Part shown: positions 27,950 to 43,581 of the stretch, piece by piece
Layout: every line of letters starts with the position of its first letter
How positions within the stretch are numbered: the stretch's first letter is position 1
The notes under the pieces: generated by a model
The model's input: only the letters and a program-made list of their open reading frames with translations
What the model was told of the DNA's origin: nothing
The model's database searches: none
Position numbers and translations under genes: made by a program
NCBI GenBank assembly: GCA_038025085.1
Contig: CM076144.1
Span: forward strand, 14,353,501 to 14,417,500
Length of the DNA stretch: 64,000 nt
From: Tetragonia tetragonoides
Taxonomy: Eukaryota > Streptophyta > Magnoliopsida > Caryophyllales > Aizoaceae
Direction: 5' to 3'

Positions 27950-30900
27950 CAGCCAATTTGCAAGAGCACTTCAATATTACAGGAATCATGCATTTTCGAC
28001 AGACATCCTCAAGATCTGAGTGTCTCTTCATCTGGACAAAAATACGGACAAAGCTTTCCTACCACAGATAGGAACACCATATCATCGTTTAAACGAGATT
28101 CCGTATCTGAACAGAAAAACTCTTCTTTTCCAGTATCACATTGATATATCGACATGGAAGACATTGCCACACAATATCATTGAAAATGGAGAACTAACTC
28201 ATTACACACTTGCCAGTTTGTTACAATAAAGTGTTATCAGCCAGAGAGAGAGAGGTACAGGCCAGGGTCTTAAAATAGCGTACTTCATTACACACTTGCC
28301 AGTTTGTTACAATAAAGGGTTCATATGCAGATATTTCTAGCCATTAATACATATAAGTAATTAACTCATTAGCAGAGCCCTCTAGCCTAGATAACACAGC
28401 ATTATGCTAACATGTTGTGAAAGCCAAGCCCAAAAGCTACCAAAGTCCAGCATCTACCATATAAACCTGATTTCACCACAACAGACATTGTAAATCATCA
28501 GTGAACAAACATGCCAATGCACTCATGCAAAACAGCTTTTACACATTACAGCATTTTTAAATGAAAGTTCAAATATTAATTTGCGTCTCAAAACTCTCGT
28601 CCATTGAAACACGGGTTCAGAAGTTCTCTTCTACCCTGAATTATCAATCACACCCACTGATGATATCTAAGTCATGAACAGAGCATCTACTGAGGTTTGA
28701 ATGGTGAGTGTTAATTCTTACACATATACCTGTAACTAAACAACCAATTGTCTGATTGCATGTCACATTTTCAATCAAGAATATAATTTAAACTTGGAAA
28801 GGACACCATAACTGAGCAGAGAAACTCATCTTTCCCCTCACAAAGGTTAAAATCCTACGCACAAACATCCTACCCCCCTAAATTAACAATATCAAACATC
28901 AAACAAAAAATCTCAAGCCGTAGACAGCACAGCATTATGCTCAGAGAATGTGAAAAAAACCAAGCCACAAAAGCAACCAGAGTCCAGCATCTACCATACA
29001 AACCTGATTTTGCCACAACAGACATTGTAAATCGTCAGTCAAAACATCCCAATGTGCTCATGCAAAAATGCTTTAGACATTACGGTATTTTTAAATAAAA
29101 GTTAAGACATGTCAAAGTCCATCACAAACTCTCCTCCAATGAAACATGTCTTCAGAAGTTCTCTTCTATCCAGAATTATCAAAATCATTCAATCATTCAA
29201 ACCCATTGATAATAGCTAAATCATGAACAAAGCATCTAGTTAGGTTTTGAATGGTGAGTGTTGTTTCTTACACAATATATACCTGTAGAACGTAATAGAG
29301 CAAACCAAATTGTCTGATTGCATGTCACATTTTCAATCAAGAATACAAATGCAGCCAAATACTATCCCTAAGAGCATCAACTACTCATATCAATTCCATA
29401 ACGTCTCAATGAAGATAATTTAAGATTTTTAAAGGAGACCACAACTGAGCAGATAAACTCATCTTTCCCCGGGAAATTACAAAGGAGACCACAATTTTGC
29501 TACAAGCATAATTATCCTATCTCCCACAATTAAAAACATCCAAGATCAAACAAAAACAAATAACAAGATTCAAGGATGGCGTTCTACCACGTGAACGAGG
29601 CATACCACAACAGACATTGTAAATCATCAGTGAACAAACATCTCAAAGCGCTCATGCAAAAATGCTTTACACAATATAGGTACGACATGTCAGTATCCAT
29701 CTTAAACTCTCCACGGGTTCAGAAGTTCTCTTCTAGCCAGAATTATCAAAAATCATTCACACTCACTGATGATATGTAAGACATGAGCAGAGCATCTAGT
29801 GAGGTCTTGAATGGTGATGAGTGTTCTTTCTCACACAAGACATAGTTGTAGACCGTAACTAAACGAGACCAAATTGTATGATTGCATGTCACATTTTCAA
29901 TCAAGAACATAAATGGAGCCAAATTCTATCCCTACGAGCATCAACTACTCACATCAACTCCATAACTTCTCAACGAAGATAATTTAAGATTTTGAAAGGA
30001 GACCACAACTGAGCAGATAAATACATCTATCCCCGGGAAATTACAAAGGAGACAACAATTTTGCTAGAGGCATAATTATCCTATCTCCCACAATTAAAAA
30101 CATCCAACATCAAACAAAAACAAAAACAAATAACAAGATCTACGGATGCCGTTCTACTATGTGAACGAGGCATACCACAACCGACATTGTAAATCATCAA
30201 TGAACAAACATGCCAAAGCGCACATGCAAAAATGCTTTACACATTACAGTTAAGACATGTCAATTTCCATCTTAAACTCTCCACGGGTTTAGAAGTTCTC
30301 TTTTACCCAGAATTATTAAAAATCATTCACACCCACTGATGATATGTAAGTCATGAACAGAGCATCTAGCGAGGTCTTGAATGATGAGTGTTCTTTTTCA
30401 CACAAGACATAGTTGTAGACCGTAACTAAACAAGACCAAATTGTATGATTGCATATCAAATTTTCAATCAAGAATATAAATGGAGCCAAATTCTATCCCT
30501 ACGAGCATCAACACTCACATGAGTCACATCAACTCCATAACTTCTCAATGAAGATAGCTTAAGATTTTGAAAGGAGACCATGACTCAGCAGATAAACTCA
30601 TCTTTCCTCGGGAAATTTACAAAGGAGACCATAATTTAGTTACAGGCATAATATCCTATCTCCCGAAATTAAAAATGTCAAACATCAAACAAAAACAAAT
30701 AACAAGATTCAAGGATGGCGTTCTACTAAATGAACAAGGCATACCACAACCGACATTGTAATCATCAGTGAACAAACATGCCAATGCGCTCATGCAAAAA
30801 TGCTTTACACATTACAGCATTTTAAAATTACAGTTAACACATGACAATTTTGATCTTAAACTCTCCTACAATGGAACACGGGTTCAGAGGTTATCTTCTA

Positions 30901-31506
30901 CCCAGAATTATAAAAAAATCATTCACACCCACTGATGACATGTAAGTCATGAACAGAGCATCTAGTGAGGTCTTGAATGATGAGTGTTCTTTCTCACACG
31001 AGACATACTTGTAGACCGTAGCTAAACAAGACCAGATTGTATGATTGCATGTCACATTTTCAATCAGGAATATAAATGCAGCAAAATTCTACCTAAGAGC
31101 ATGAACTACTCACATCAAAAACATCACTTTTCAATGAAGATAATTTAGATTTTTTAAAGGAAACCATAATGCAGCAGAGAAACTCATATTTCACCTCACA
31201 AAGGTTAAAGCTATACTGCTACAGCCATAATCATATACACAAACATTGTATCTACCAAAATTAAAAATATCCATTAAAAGCAAATCACAAAATTTAACGA
31301 TGGCGTTCTACTACGTAAACTAGTCATAAAAGTACTTGATACTAGAAGAGAGCAGCCAAAAAACATGTTTATTGCTGGGTTACAGCCGAGGCATGCAACT
31401 ACTGTTTTGCAACAAGAGAAAGACAAACAAATAAATAAACAACACTAATTTCAAAGGGAGTATAATAATATACAACTAATGCAGTGGAGTATAGTTTAAT
31501 AGTTAC
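27950..31506 (-). repeat. Inverted 3'-flank paralogue with five ~570-bp monomers, unit 2
   Basis: Counterpart of 15840-19398 in unit 1, with the same five monomers and the same loss of exons 3-5. Confidence 0.8.
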
Positions 31507-31890
31507 CTAGACGCAGAAATACGTTTAGCAGCAGTGTCAATACCACCTCCACCACGGCTCTTCATCGACCTAACGCCATAAACCCTTAAAACCCAAAAAC
31601 ATTGTCAGAAACCCTAATTGAAAAGGGAAAATCACCCTAATTGAAATTGAAAAATCGAAAAAGGAAATTCAAGGAATCAATTTCAAAGAGAGATGATAGA
31701 AATGGAGCATAAATAAAGCCCTAGAAAAGGAAAAGAAGAGAAGAAGAAAGGAGATGGGAAAATGATACCTCGATTTAGGGTTGAACAATCTCCTGGCGAC
31801 AGCAGAATCACGTTGATCAAAATAGACAGTTTTGTTGCGGGATCGTAAGTTGTAAGATGAACTTTGCTCAGATAATGTGGATACCGCCAT
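31507..31890 (-). pseudogene. 5' fragment of a DUF3615-like gene (exons 1-2 only), unit 2
   Basis: Exon 1 is 31890-31769 and exon 2 is 31584-31507, both with intact splice sites. Exon 1 begins MAVSTLSEQSSSYNLRSR; the N-terminal residues differ from unit 1 (TRLSKQN), more change than seen elsewhere in the unit. Confidence 0.75.
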
Positions 31891-32040
31891 TATCAAAGCT
31901 TGAGTTTTTCTCTCTCTTCTCTTCTCTCTCTGCGTGGTTTTCTTCCTCTCTCTAAGCTTCACTATTTTCTGCTCTCTCAAGTCTTTTTCTCTCTACTGTA
32001 GCTAGTCTTAACACTAATGGTGGTAATAATAATGTGCGCT

Positions 32041-32050
32041 CCTTTTATAA
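32041..32050 (-). promoter_or_regulatory. TATA box of the 5' gene fragment, unit 2
   Basis: TTATAAAAGG on the minus strand, in the same position relative to the ATG as in unit 1. Confidence 0.6.
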
Positions 32051-32492
32051 ATGCTACACCGCCTTTTTTTTCTTTCCTTTTTTCTTATAAACCGCCATTC
32101 TTATTATTTTCCTTTCCTTTTTATTTTAATCCCGCGTCCTTTTTGTTTGGCAGTTTCTTTTTCTTTCCTTTTTGTTTGTTTTTTGTTGTTGCTGCTTGCG
32201 TGACCCACAAGGACACTAAAAGAACGTGTTTGTTATTTATGCAGTTTCCTAGCAAATAGGGTCAGCACGCACAACGAACTCATTTTTGCTTTCTCAAGTT
32301 CAAAGATGTGGCCATCATCAGTATCAATCTTTAATTTTCAGTACAATACAATACAAAACTCCCTCACTTAAGTAGTTTACCTCATCACCTGAATTATTGA
32401 CAGGCTTTACGTACCAAAATACTTTTTGTGTTTTTGGAAATTGTATTGATACACTCATTTTCATGAATGAGTTGGCAAATTCTCACTGGTTT

Positions 32493-32564
32493 GTAAAGTA
32501 ATGGGTTAAAAAAATAAAAAGAAAAGCCCCTTCATAATTATTCTTTTTTTAGTGATCTTCATAA

Positions 32565-32616
<52 letters not shown>

Positions 32617-32689
32617 TTATGAAGATCACTAAAAAAAGAATAATTATGAAGGGGCTTTTCTTTTTATTTTTTTAACCCAATACTTTAAC
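32493..32689. repeat. Unit-3-specific palindrome centred on (TA)n
   Basis: The left arm (about 32493-32566) is ordinary unit sequence ending TTCATAATC before the TA tract. The right arm (32615-32689) is its reverse complement, starting GATTATGAAGATCACT, almost perfect over about 70 bp. It replaces about 15 bp (AAGTGGATGTTGCAC) that units 1, 2 and 5 have after the TA tract. The structure would form a long hairpin. Confidence 0.93.
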
Positions 32690-33472
32690 ATTGTTAGATG
32701 GACACCTAGGCATCTATGTAGGTGCTTACTATTATCATCATTTGACATGTGTAATCCATGTCATACAAACAATTAATGTTTTACATTCATACATTGAATT
32801 TGATGCACATTTAATTAACTCATGATTCAATGTATGTGGTTAATTTAATTAGTTTGACTATTAAGTGATTAATTAATATATTTTGAGGAAATTAATGTAT
32901 TATAATTGTTGAAATTTATTTGGATCAAATATAAAAATCTATATTGAGTCAAAATAAATTATTCGATTTGGAGTGAACATTTAGATCGACATTTAAATTG
33001 TAATTTTGGTTTTGACTTGGGCTTATTCATTTGGAGTTCCAATTCAAAAAATTCCAACTTAATTTCAATCGATCCATTTGATACTTATGATATGTTTTTA
33101 TTGGAATGGATACCGCAGTAAAATATTAATAGTAGTATGGTTGCATTAGTGGTAGTGGTGATATATTGGCTTGGATATTGGACACTAGATAATGGAGTAA
33201 ATTGCAATAAAAATAATAAACAAGTTTGGTATACAAACCAACAGATTTATATCATGATTGACGATAAATGAGATATTGTATACGAAGTATTTTTTATACT
33301 TTGTCCTACAAATGATGCAATATTGTAAGTTTGTAGCATATTAAAGGGATATGACATTTGCATACTTATGGTCCAGATATGATATATGCGAAATATATCT
33401 TGAAATATACATTTATAAATATTTTATTTAATATTAACACACAAACCGTGCATCGCACGAGAATGTAACTAG
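32565..33472 (+). mobile_element. Helitron-like element, unit 3, disrupted by the palindrome
   Basis: The 3' end with hairpin and CTAG is intact at 33472. The 5' part just after the TA tract has been replaced by the inverted copy of the left flank. Confidence 0.55.
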
Positions 33473-36229
33473 TTATACCTAATAATAAATATATAATTGT
33501 TCCTACTAATTAGATGTGATATATACTCCCTACAGTAATTTATCATTTAACCTCATATGTTACTAAAATAAACATATGATTGTTTTAATTTTATTAGAGT
33601 AAAAATGAGGATATCATACGCTCGATATGTATGAGAATCATTGTCTTTTTTTTCCTATTACAATGGTTTGTGGTGGCATTATGTAAAGTAACTAATGACC
33701 GTCATTTGTGTGGCATTATAATATAAACTCTTCAAGTTTGTAGGACCAATTTATTCTTATTTTTTGATTATTTTTGTCCTTTGCCTGGCCACACCTGCGA
33801 ATCTGCGATTGGAATCTTGCTTGTTGTAACTTGTTTCGACACCTGAAGCTTCCAACTTATTAAACCTTTATTTTTTATTAGAAAATTGATTGTCTCCTAC
33901 AAAGGAGACTCATGCTTACTAAGATTCCCACAAGGAAACATAATTGCTAAAGTCCTAGAAACAAGTCAAGCAAGTGATGAATAATTACACGTAGAAGGAA
34001 AGTTGAAGTCCAAAAGCTATGTTCAACCAGTGTATTACCCAAGCGCCAAAGCGGTAAGGAGTAAAAGACGGGTGAATGGGGGATAACTGTGTGTGTCATT
34101 CATTCCAGATTTTCTTGTTGTTTGGAAATTTTATGACCCTTCTAATTCTGTATGTGCATACCATGATGTGTCAAATTGTTCCTAAGTTGTTACTTGCATC
34201 TTCAATAATGGCTAGATGTTAAAGAAAAATTAAAAATATTCCACTAGTATAATTTGTAGTCTTGGCCATTCATTTCTTTCGGATCATATAAAATATTGAA
34301 CTACTTATTATTAATAATAGTGTTGATCAATTCCTTTCGCAAAATGAAAAATTGTCATTCGTCAATGTAAAAAAAATAACTAATTAATATAGCTATAGTT
34401 CGGATTATACTATTAACCATTTCAAAGACTACTACAATATCAAATATAAATAGGCTATTTTATTTCAAAGCCAAATATAAATAAAAATAAATCAAATCGT
34501 CCTCATCTCATCACACATCCTCCAGCTATCTTTAACTTTGAGTACGTACAGTACTAGCACAAATATCAAAGTGTACGTACGTTGCCAACGGTTTTGGATT
34601 TCCAACTATTTGACAGCTTTAGCCTTTATTTCATTTGTCTTGTACGTCCTTTTTTTATAACTTCAGTCCAAATTATTCCGTACCTAAATATCTCCCTTCC
34701 CCTAGTCCCCATGACCCCCTTTTTTTTGTTGCAAAGTGCAGTCCCATGACCCTTTTTCAGTACTCGTTTGGAGTATCATTTTGGTATTTTCATGGATTAA
34801 AAAATTAAACTAGAGCAATTATTATTACGTACAATCAATGTCACTCCTCTCAAGCTTTCATATCACTCTACTCAAAAGTTTTAGTGGTTGACAATCACTA
34901 TAATATAAGACTAATCATTATCTAACTACAATATTAATTAGTTAGATCCAAATAAAAAATATAATAACTTATTTTATCAGTAAATATAAATTTTATTAAT
35001 GATTACGCATTTGCTAAAATACAACATTAGTGGAAATAAGCTACTACGTGTCACGAAATTATTACTCGCTTCTAAAAAATGGTTTTGAACATATATATTC
35101 AGTCTAAATAAATGAATTAAGGATCAAGTCTTCAACATCGTTGGCGAGTGAAGGCAATTAACTACTGATCGTAAGAGTGAAGGGATTAATTTATCTCAAA
35201 CATTGCTTTAAAAAAATAAAATTTTTTTGATACCTTAGCAAAATACCTTCTTTTTTTCTGGACAGTAATTTTAGCAAAACACTATTATTGTTGCGCCTGA
35301 AAATGTTTTATTATTCGTTATCTACAGGCTACAGCTCCTTTTTCTGGTTTGTGATATTAAGTACCCTAATAAGTACCGTTGTCGATCACTGTTTTGATAT
35401 GTTTCTTGATAAGTTCTGCTTCAAATACCTAAATAAATTTCAAGCTGGGATGATGAAGACCAAGGGTCTTACCAATTGCCATGCAGTTATTATTTCTATG
35501 CATGGTTGTTCCTAGATAGAAATAACTGTGGAGGCTTAAGAAAAATACACTGATGATAATATGAGGCACCTTTTTGCAAGTTAATTACTTGTTTTACTTG
35601 AAAATTTCAGGTTTTATAGTTTTCACCGAATAAAAAATATGTTGAGATATCAATTAATTAAGATTAAATTAGTCTTCAGTACTATACATATATAAAAGCA
35701 CGCAATTAAGATGTTGTTTGAAGTACTAAATAAACTAGAATTGGGGAATTCTAGCTCTATTACAAATCATAGTAATACATATCATAAGCTTGGTATGTGC
35801 GTGGGATCGATCGTCACATACATAAAATGTAACAAAATTATTACAAGCCTCGATCTAGTTCATCAGTCATACGATCTAGATGTTCAACTAACACCGATAA
35901 TAGAATCACTAGCATAATATTAATTGAACCATAAGCGCAAATAATTAAGTGCTTCTTGATTGTTAATAATAAGCTAGCTAGGGTTGATCAAAAACACTGC
36001 AGCAACAATTACATTGTCGAAAGATCAAAGATACACCCACAGCCCACTGTACTATTATAAGTTATAACCTGATGTCACCAAGGACAAAAAAAAAACATAA
36101 ATTGTGAGTTAATTAAATTACAACCATGCAGGGAAAGTCAGAAGAGTAGGTATGAGAAGGCGCAGCTTACCCATACAATAGAGATTTGCAGCTAGCCAAA
36201 GATAAAAGGACAACGACTTAGAATAATTA

Positions 36230-38322
<2,093 letters not shown>

Positions 38323-40199
38323 GATAATGGTAACTAGCTAGTTATTGTTGATGATGCTAATTAACTAACTTGGTATTGCTAATGAACTAATAATGTATTA
38401 ATGGTGGATGGAAGTCCCGATGATAATTCAGAAACTGTATGTGTGACGATCAATGAAGCTCTGAAATAGGCACCCAATGTCTCTGGTCTCTCCTTATGCT
38501 CATTCATTTAAATGAAGCCAATAAGTCCTTTTGCAGGAGAATCTTTGAACTATATATGATGAGTGTGATTCTGATTCCTCCCATTATTGTGGGTGACAGA
38601 GACTCATGAATTGACTAGGAAAGAGAAAGATAGACAGACGGACACGGTGCTAACTTTGAACAAATGCTAACATAAAACTATGGAGCTAATATACATACAT
38701 ACATGGTACATCACATGTCATTTCCTTTGTTTTTCTCTACTTTGGTTATGAGTTTTCGGATTATTATAGTGAAAGTGATTTTAAGCAAAAAGAAGTAGAA
38801 ATTTGGTGGGTTCTTTACAACTCATCATGGTTCGGTCAATTCAATTAATTAAGTTCAGTGGACTTGTATGTTTCAATTCAATTATCAATTTTTTTTATGC
38901 ATATTAGTGCATTTTTTAAGGCTAAATTAAAATGAACTGAATTGATCAACATATATCATTATTGAAATGAAATGATAATTACTGAATTGAATTGAACTGA
39001 AAATCACTAATTTAATACAAGATTACCGTTGAATTGGAATGAACTGAACTGAACTGAACTGAACTGACTAGATAAAATCTAAACAACACACCCTTAATAT
39101 TCAATTCAGTTTTAGTTAAGTAAAGTTCAATTTAATTTTAGTTTAGTGAAAAGAACAATCTTGTACTAATGATAAAATTTAGAGAAATAAATTTATATTT
39201 GTAATTGTATTTTAACTTTTCATGAAAGACAATTTCTCTTTTCCTTGATACAAAAAAAAGACTACCAAGTATTATTTCACGACAAAATGACCCTCTTAAT
39301 TGAAAGTTTACTTTCTTACACAAATTTTTGTATACCACTATTTTCAAATATTAAAAATGCTTAAAATGTTGGTAGAAAAGGAACAACATTATGACTCTCT
39401 AGCTATAATATAGTCGTTAATTTCAAATAGGTTACTCAGTTAGGTTTGGTGATTAGACTGATATATCATATATTATTTGGTGGCCTCGTGCCTTTTAGAC
39501 CCTACTAACTGGACAAATTAAATCAGTATGGGTTCTCACAACACACGAGTCAAAGTTGTCTTCCAAAACAATGTCCCAACCTTGTTACTACACAGAAATG
39601 ACAAGTTAAGATTATTACTGTTGACTTTTATATATGCTTGTTTTTTGATATATATTTTTTTCCCATTGCAGTGATTGAAGCAATGGAGAGTCAACTAAAT
39701 ATCATGGCTAATAGAGGAGATGGTCCTGGGCGTATTAAACTGTCACTTTAACAGCTTATAAACGTCCAGTCCAAAATGAAGTCACTCAACACCATAAGTA
39801 AGACTTTAGATTGGATTCGTTCCAATGGTGTAGTTGCTGCGGTAGATTACAACCATAGAGGACGGGAAAAGGTCGTAATTAATCAAATATTTCTTAATAT
39901 ATGAACTCGTACGGCGTAAGGTTTGGTAGAAACAATGGGATGGGAGATATAACGCCAAAGTTGATCCATTTCGGTTACGCAATGAAGGAAATCTATGCAG
40001 TTTAGTTTGAGTAATTTCTAGTTGTTTTCTGTTTATTATATTTATCAATTTCTAATTTTCAAGAATATGTATTAAGTATGTTGAACTAGACCTACGAGGT
40101 TCTCAGTAAGTAAAACTCTGAAGAGATTATTAGAATGTAAGAGGAAATTGTGAAGATCACTTGTGTTGTAGGAGCAGTTCTCGGCAATCTACTATAAAA

Positions 40200-43174
40200 A
40201 CCAGCCAATTTGCAAGAGCACTTCAATATTACAGGAATCATGCATTTTCGATAGACATCCTCAAGATCTGTGTGTCTCTTCATCTGGACAAAAATACGGA
40301 CAAAGCTTTCCTACCACAGATAGGAACACCATATCATCGTTTAAACAAGATTCCGTATCTGAACAGAAAAACTCTTCTTTTCCAGTATCACATTGATATA
40401 TCGACATGGAAGACATTGCCACACAATATCATTGAAAATGGAGAACTAACTCATTACACACTTGCCAGTTTGTTACAATAAAGTGTTATCAGCCAGAGAG
40501 AGAGAGGTACAGGCCAGGGTCTTAAAATAGCGTACTTCATTACACACTTGCCAGTTTGTTACAATAAAGGGTTCATATGCAGATATTTCTAGCCATTAAT
40601 ACATTAAGTAATTAACTCATTAGCAGAGCCCTCTAGCCTAGATAACACAGCATTATGCTAACATGTTGTGAAAGCCAAGCCCAAAAGCTACCAAAGTCCA
40701 GCATCTACCATATAAACCTGATTTCACCACAACAGACATTGTAAATCATCAGTGAACAAACATGCCAATGCACTCATGCAAAACAGCTTTTACACATTAC
40801 AGCATTTTTAAATGAAAGTTCAGATATTAATTTGCGTCTCAAAACTCTCGTCCATTGAAACACGGGTTCAGAAGTTCTCTTCTACCCTGAATTATCAATC
40901 ATACCCACTGATGATATCTAAGTCATGAACAGAGCATCTACTGAGGTTTGAATGGTGAGTGTTAATTCTTACACATATACCTGTAACTAAACAACCAATT
41001 GTCTGATTGCATGTCACATTTTCAATCAAGAATATAATTTAAACTTGGAAAGGACACCATAACTGAGCAGAGAAACTCATCTTTCCCCTCACAAAGGTTA
41101 AAATCCTACGCACAAACATCCTACCCCCCTAAATTAACAATATCAAACATCAAACAAAAAATCTCAAGCCGTAGACAGCACAGCATTATGCTCAGAGAAT
41201 GTGAAAAAAACCAAGCCACAAAAGCAACCAGAGTCCAGCATCTACCATACAAACCTGATTTTGCCACAACAGACATTGTAAATCGTCAGTCAAAACATCC
41301 CAATGTGCTCATGCAAAAATGCTTTAGACATTACGGTATTTTTAAATAAAAGTTAAGACATGTCAAAGTCCATCAGAAACTCTCCTCCAATGAAACATGT
41401 CTTCAGAAGTTCTCTTCTATCCAGAATTATCAAAATCATTCAATCATTCAAACCCATTGATAATAGCTAAATCATGAACAAAGCATCTAGTTAGGTTTTG
41501 AATGGTGAGTGTTGTTTCTTACACAATATATACCTGTAGAACGTAATTGAGCAAACCAAATTGTCTGATTGCATGTCACATTTTCAATCAAGAATACAAA
41601 TGCAGCCAAATACTATCCCTAAGAGCATCAACTACTCATATCAATTCCATAACGTATCAATGAAGATAATTTAAGATTTTTAAAGGAGACCACAACTGAG
41701 CAGATAAACTCATCTTTCCCCGGGAAATTACAAAGGAGACCACAATTTTGCTACAAGCATAATTATCCTATCTCCCACAATTAAAAACATCCAAGATCAA
41801 ACAAAAACAAATAACAAGATTCAAGGATGGCGTTCTACTACGTGAACGAGGCATACCACAACAGACATTGTAAATCATCAGTGAACAAACATGTCAAAGC
41901 GCTCATGCAAAAATGCTTTACACATTATAGGTACGACATTTAGTATCCATCTTAAACTCTCCACGGGTTCAGAAGTTCTCTTCTAGCCAGAATTATCAAA
42001 AATCATTCACACTCACTGATGATATGTAAGACATGAGCAGAGCATCTAGTGAGGTCTTGAATGGTGATGAGTGTTCTTTCTCACACAAGACATAGTTGTA
42101 GACCGTAACTAAACGAGACCAAATTGTATGATTGCATGTCACATTTTCAATCAAGAACATAAATGGAGCCAAATTCTATCCCTACGAGCATCAACTACTC
42201 ACATCAACTCCATAACTTCTCAACGAAGATAATTTAAGATTTTGAAAGGAGACCACAACTGAGCAGATAAATACATCTATCCCCGGAAAATTACAAACGA
42301 GACAACAATTTTGCTAGAGGCATAATTATCCTATCTCCCACAATTAAATACATCCAACATCAAACAAAAACAAAAACAAATAACAAGATCTACGGATGTC
42401 GTTCTACTATGTGAACGAGGCATACCACAACCGACATTGTAAATCATCAATGAACAAACATGCCAAAGCGCACATGCAAAAATGCTTTACACATTACAGT
42501 TAAGACATGTTAATTTCCATCTTAAACTCTCCACGGGTTCAGAAGTTCTCTTTTACCCAGAATTATTAAAAATCATTCACACCCACTGATGATATGTAAG
42601 TCATGAACAGAGCATCTAGCGAGCTCTTGAATGATGAGTGTTCTTTTTCACACAAGACATAGTTGTAGACCGTAACTAAACAAGACCAAATTGTATGATT
42701 GCATATCAAATTTTCAATCAAGAATATAAATGGAGCCAAATTCTATCCCTACGAGCATCAACACTCACATGAGTCACATCAACTCCTTAACTTCTCAATG
42801 AAGATAGCTTAAGATTTTGAAAGGAGACCATGACTCAGCAGATAAACTCATCTTTCCTCGGGAAATTTACAAAGGAGACCATAATTTAGTTACAGGCATA
42901 ATATCCTATCTCCCGAAATTAAAAATGTCAAACATCAAACAAAAACAAATAACAAGATTCAAGGATGGCGTTCTACTAAATGAACAAGGCATACCACAAC
43001 CGACATTGTAATCATCAGTGAACAAACATGCCAATGCGCTCATGCAAAAATGCTTTACACATTACAGCATTTTAAAATTACAGTTAACACATGACAATTT
43101 TGATCTTAAACTCTCCTACAATGGAACACGGGTTCAGAGGTTATCTTCTACCTAGAATTATAAAAAATCATTCA
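40200..43174 (-). repeat. Inverted 3'-flank paralogue, unit 3, cut short
   Basis: Four monomers and the start of the next interval are present; the rest is removed by the deletion that fuses unit 3 to unit 4. Confidence 0.8.
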
Positions 43175-43216
43175 TGATTGACGGAGTAAATTACCGCAGT
43201 AAAAATCATTCTACAC
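43175..43216. other. 42-bp patchwork insertion at the unit 3 / unit 4 deletion junction
   Basis: The filler consists of short copies of nearby sequence: CATGATTGACG (also at 43362-43372), GGAGTAAATTA (also at 43303-43313), TACCGCAGTAAAA (also at about 43219) and AAAAATCATTC (from the left flank just before 43174), followed by a few unmatched bases. Neighbouring pieces overlap by one or a few bases. Confidence 0.88.
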
Positions 43217-43581
43217 GGATACCGCAGTAAAATATTAATAGTAGTATGGTTGCATTAGTGGTAGTGGTGATATATTGGACTGGATATTGGACACTAGATG
43301 ATGGAGTAAATTACAATAAAAATAATAAACAAGTTTGGTATACAAACCAACAGATTTATATCATGATTGACGATAAATGAGATATTGTATACGAAGTATT
43401 TTTTATACTTTGTCCTACAAATGATGCAATATTGTAAGTTTGTAGCATATTAAAGGGATATGACATTTGCATACTTATGGTCCAGATATGATATATGCGA
43501 AATATATCTTGAAATATACATTTATAAATATTTTATTTAATATTAACACACAAACCGTGCATCGCACGAGAATGTAACTAG
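43217..43581 (+). mobile_element. Helitron-like element, unit 4, 3' part only
   Basis: The 5' terminus and the TA tract are lost in the deletion. The 3' hairpin and CTAG end are intact. Confidence 0.55.
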
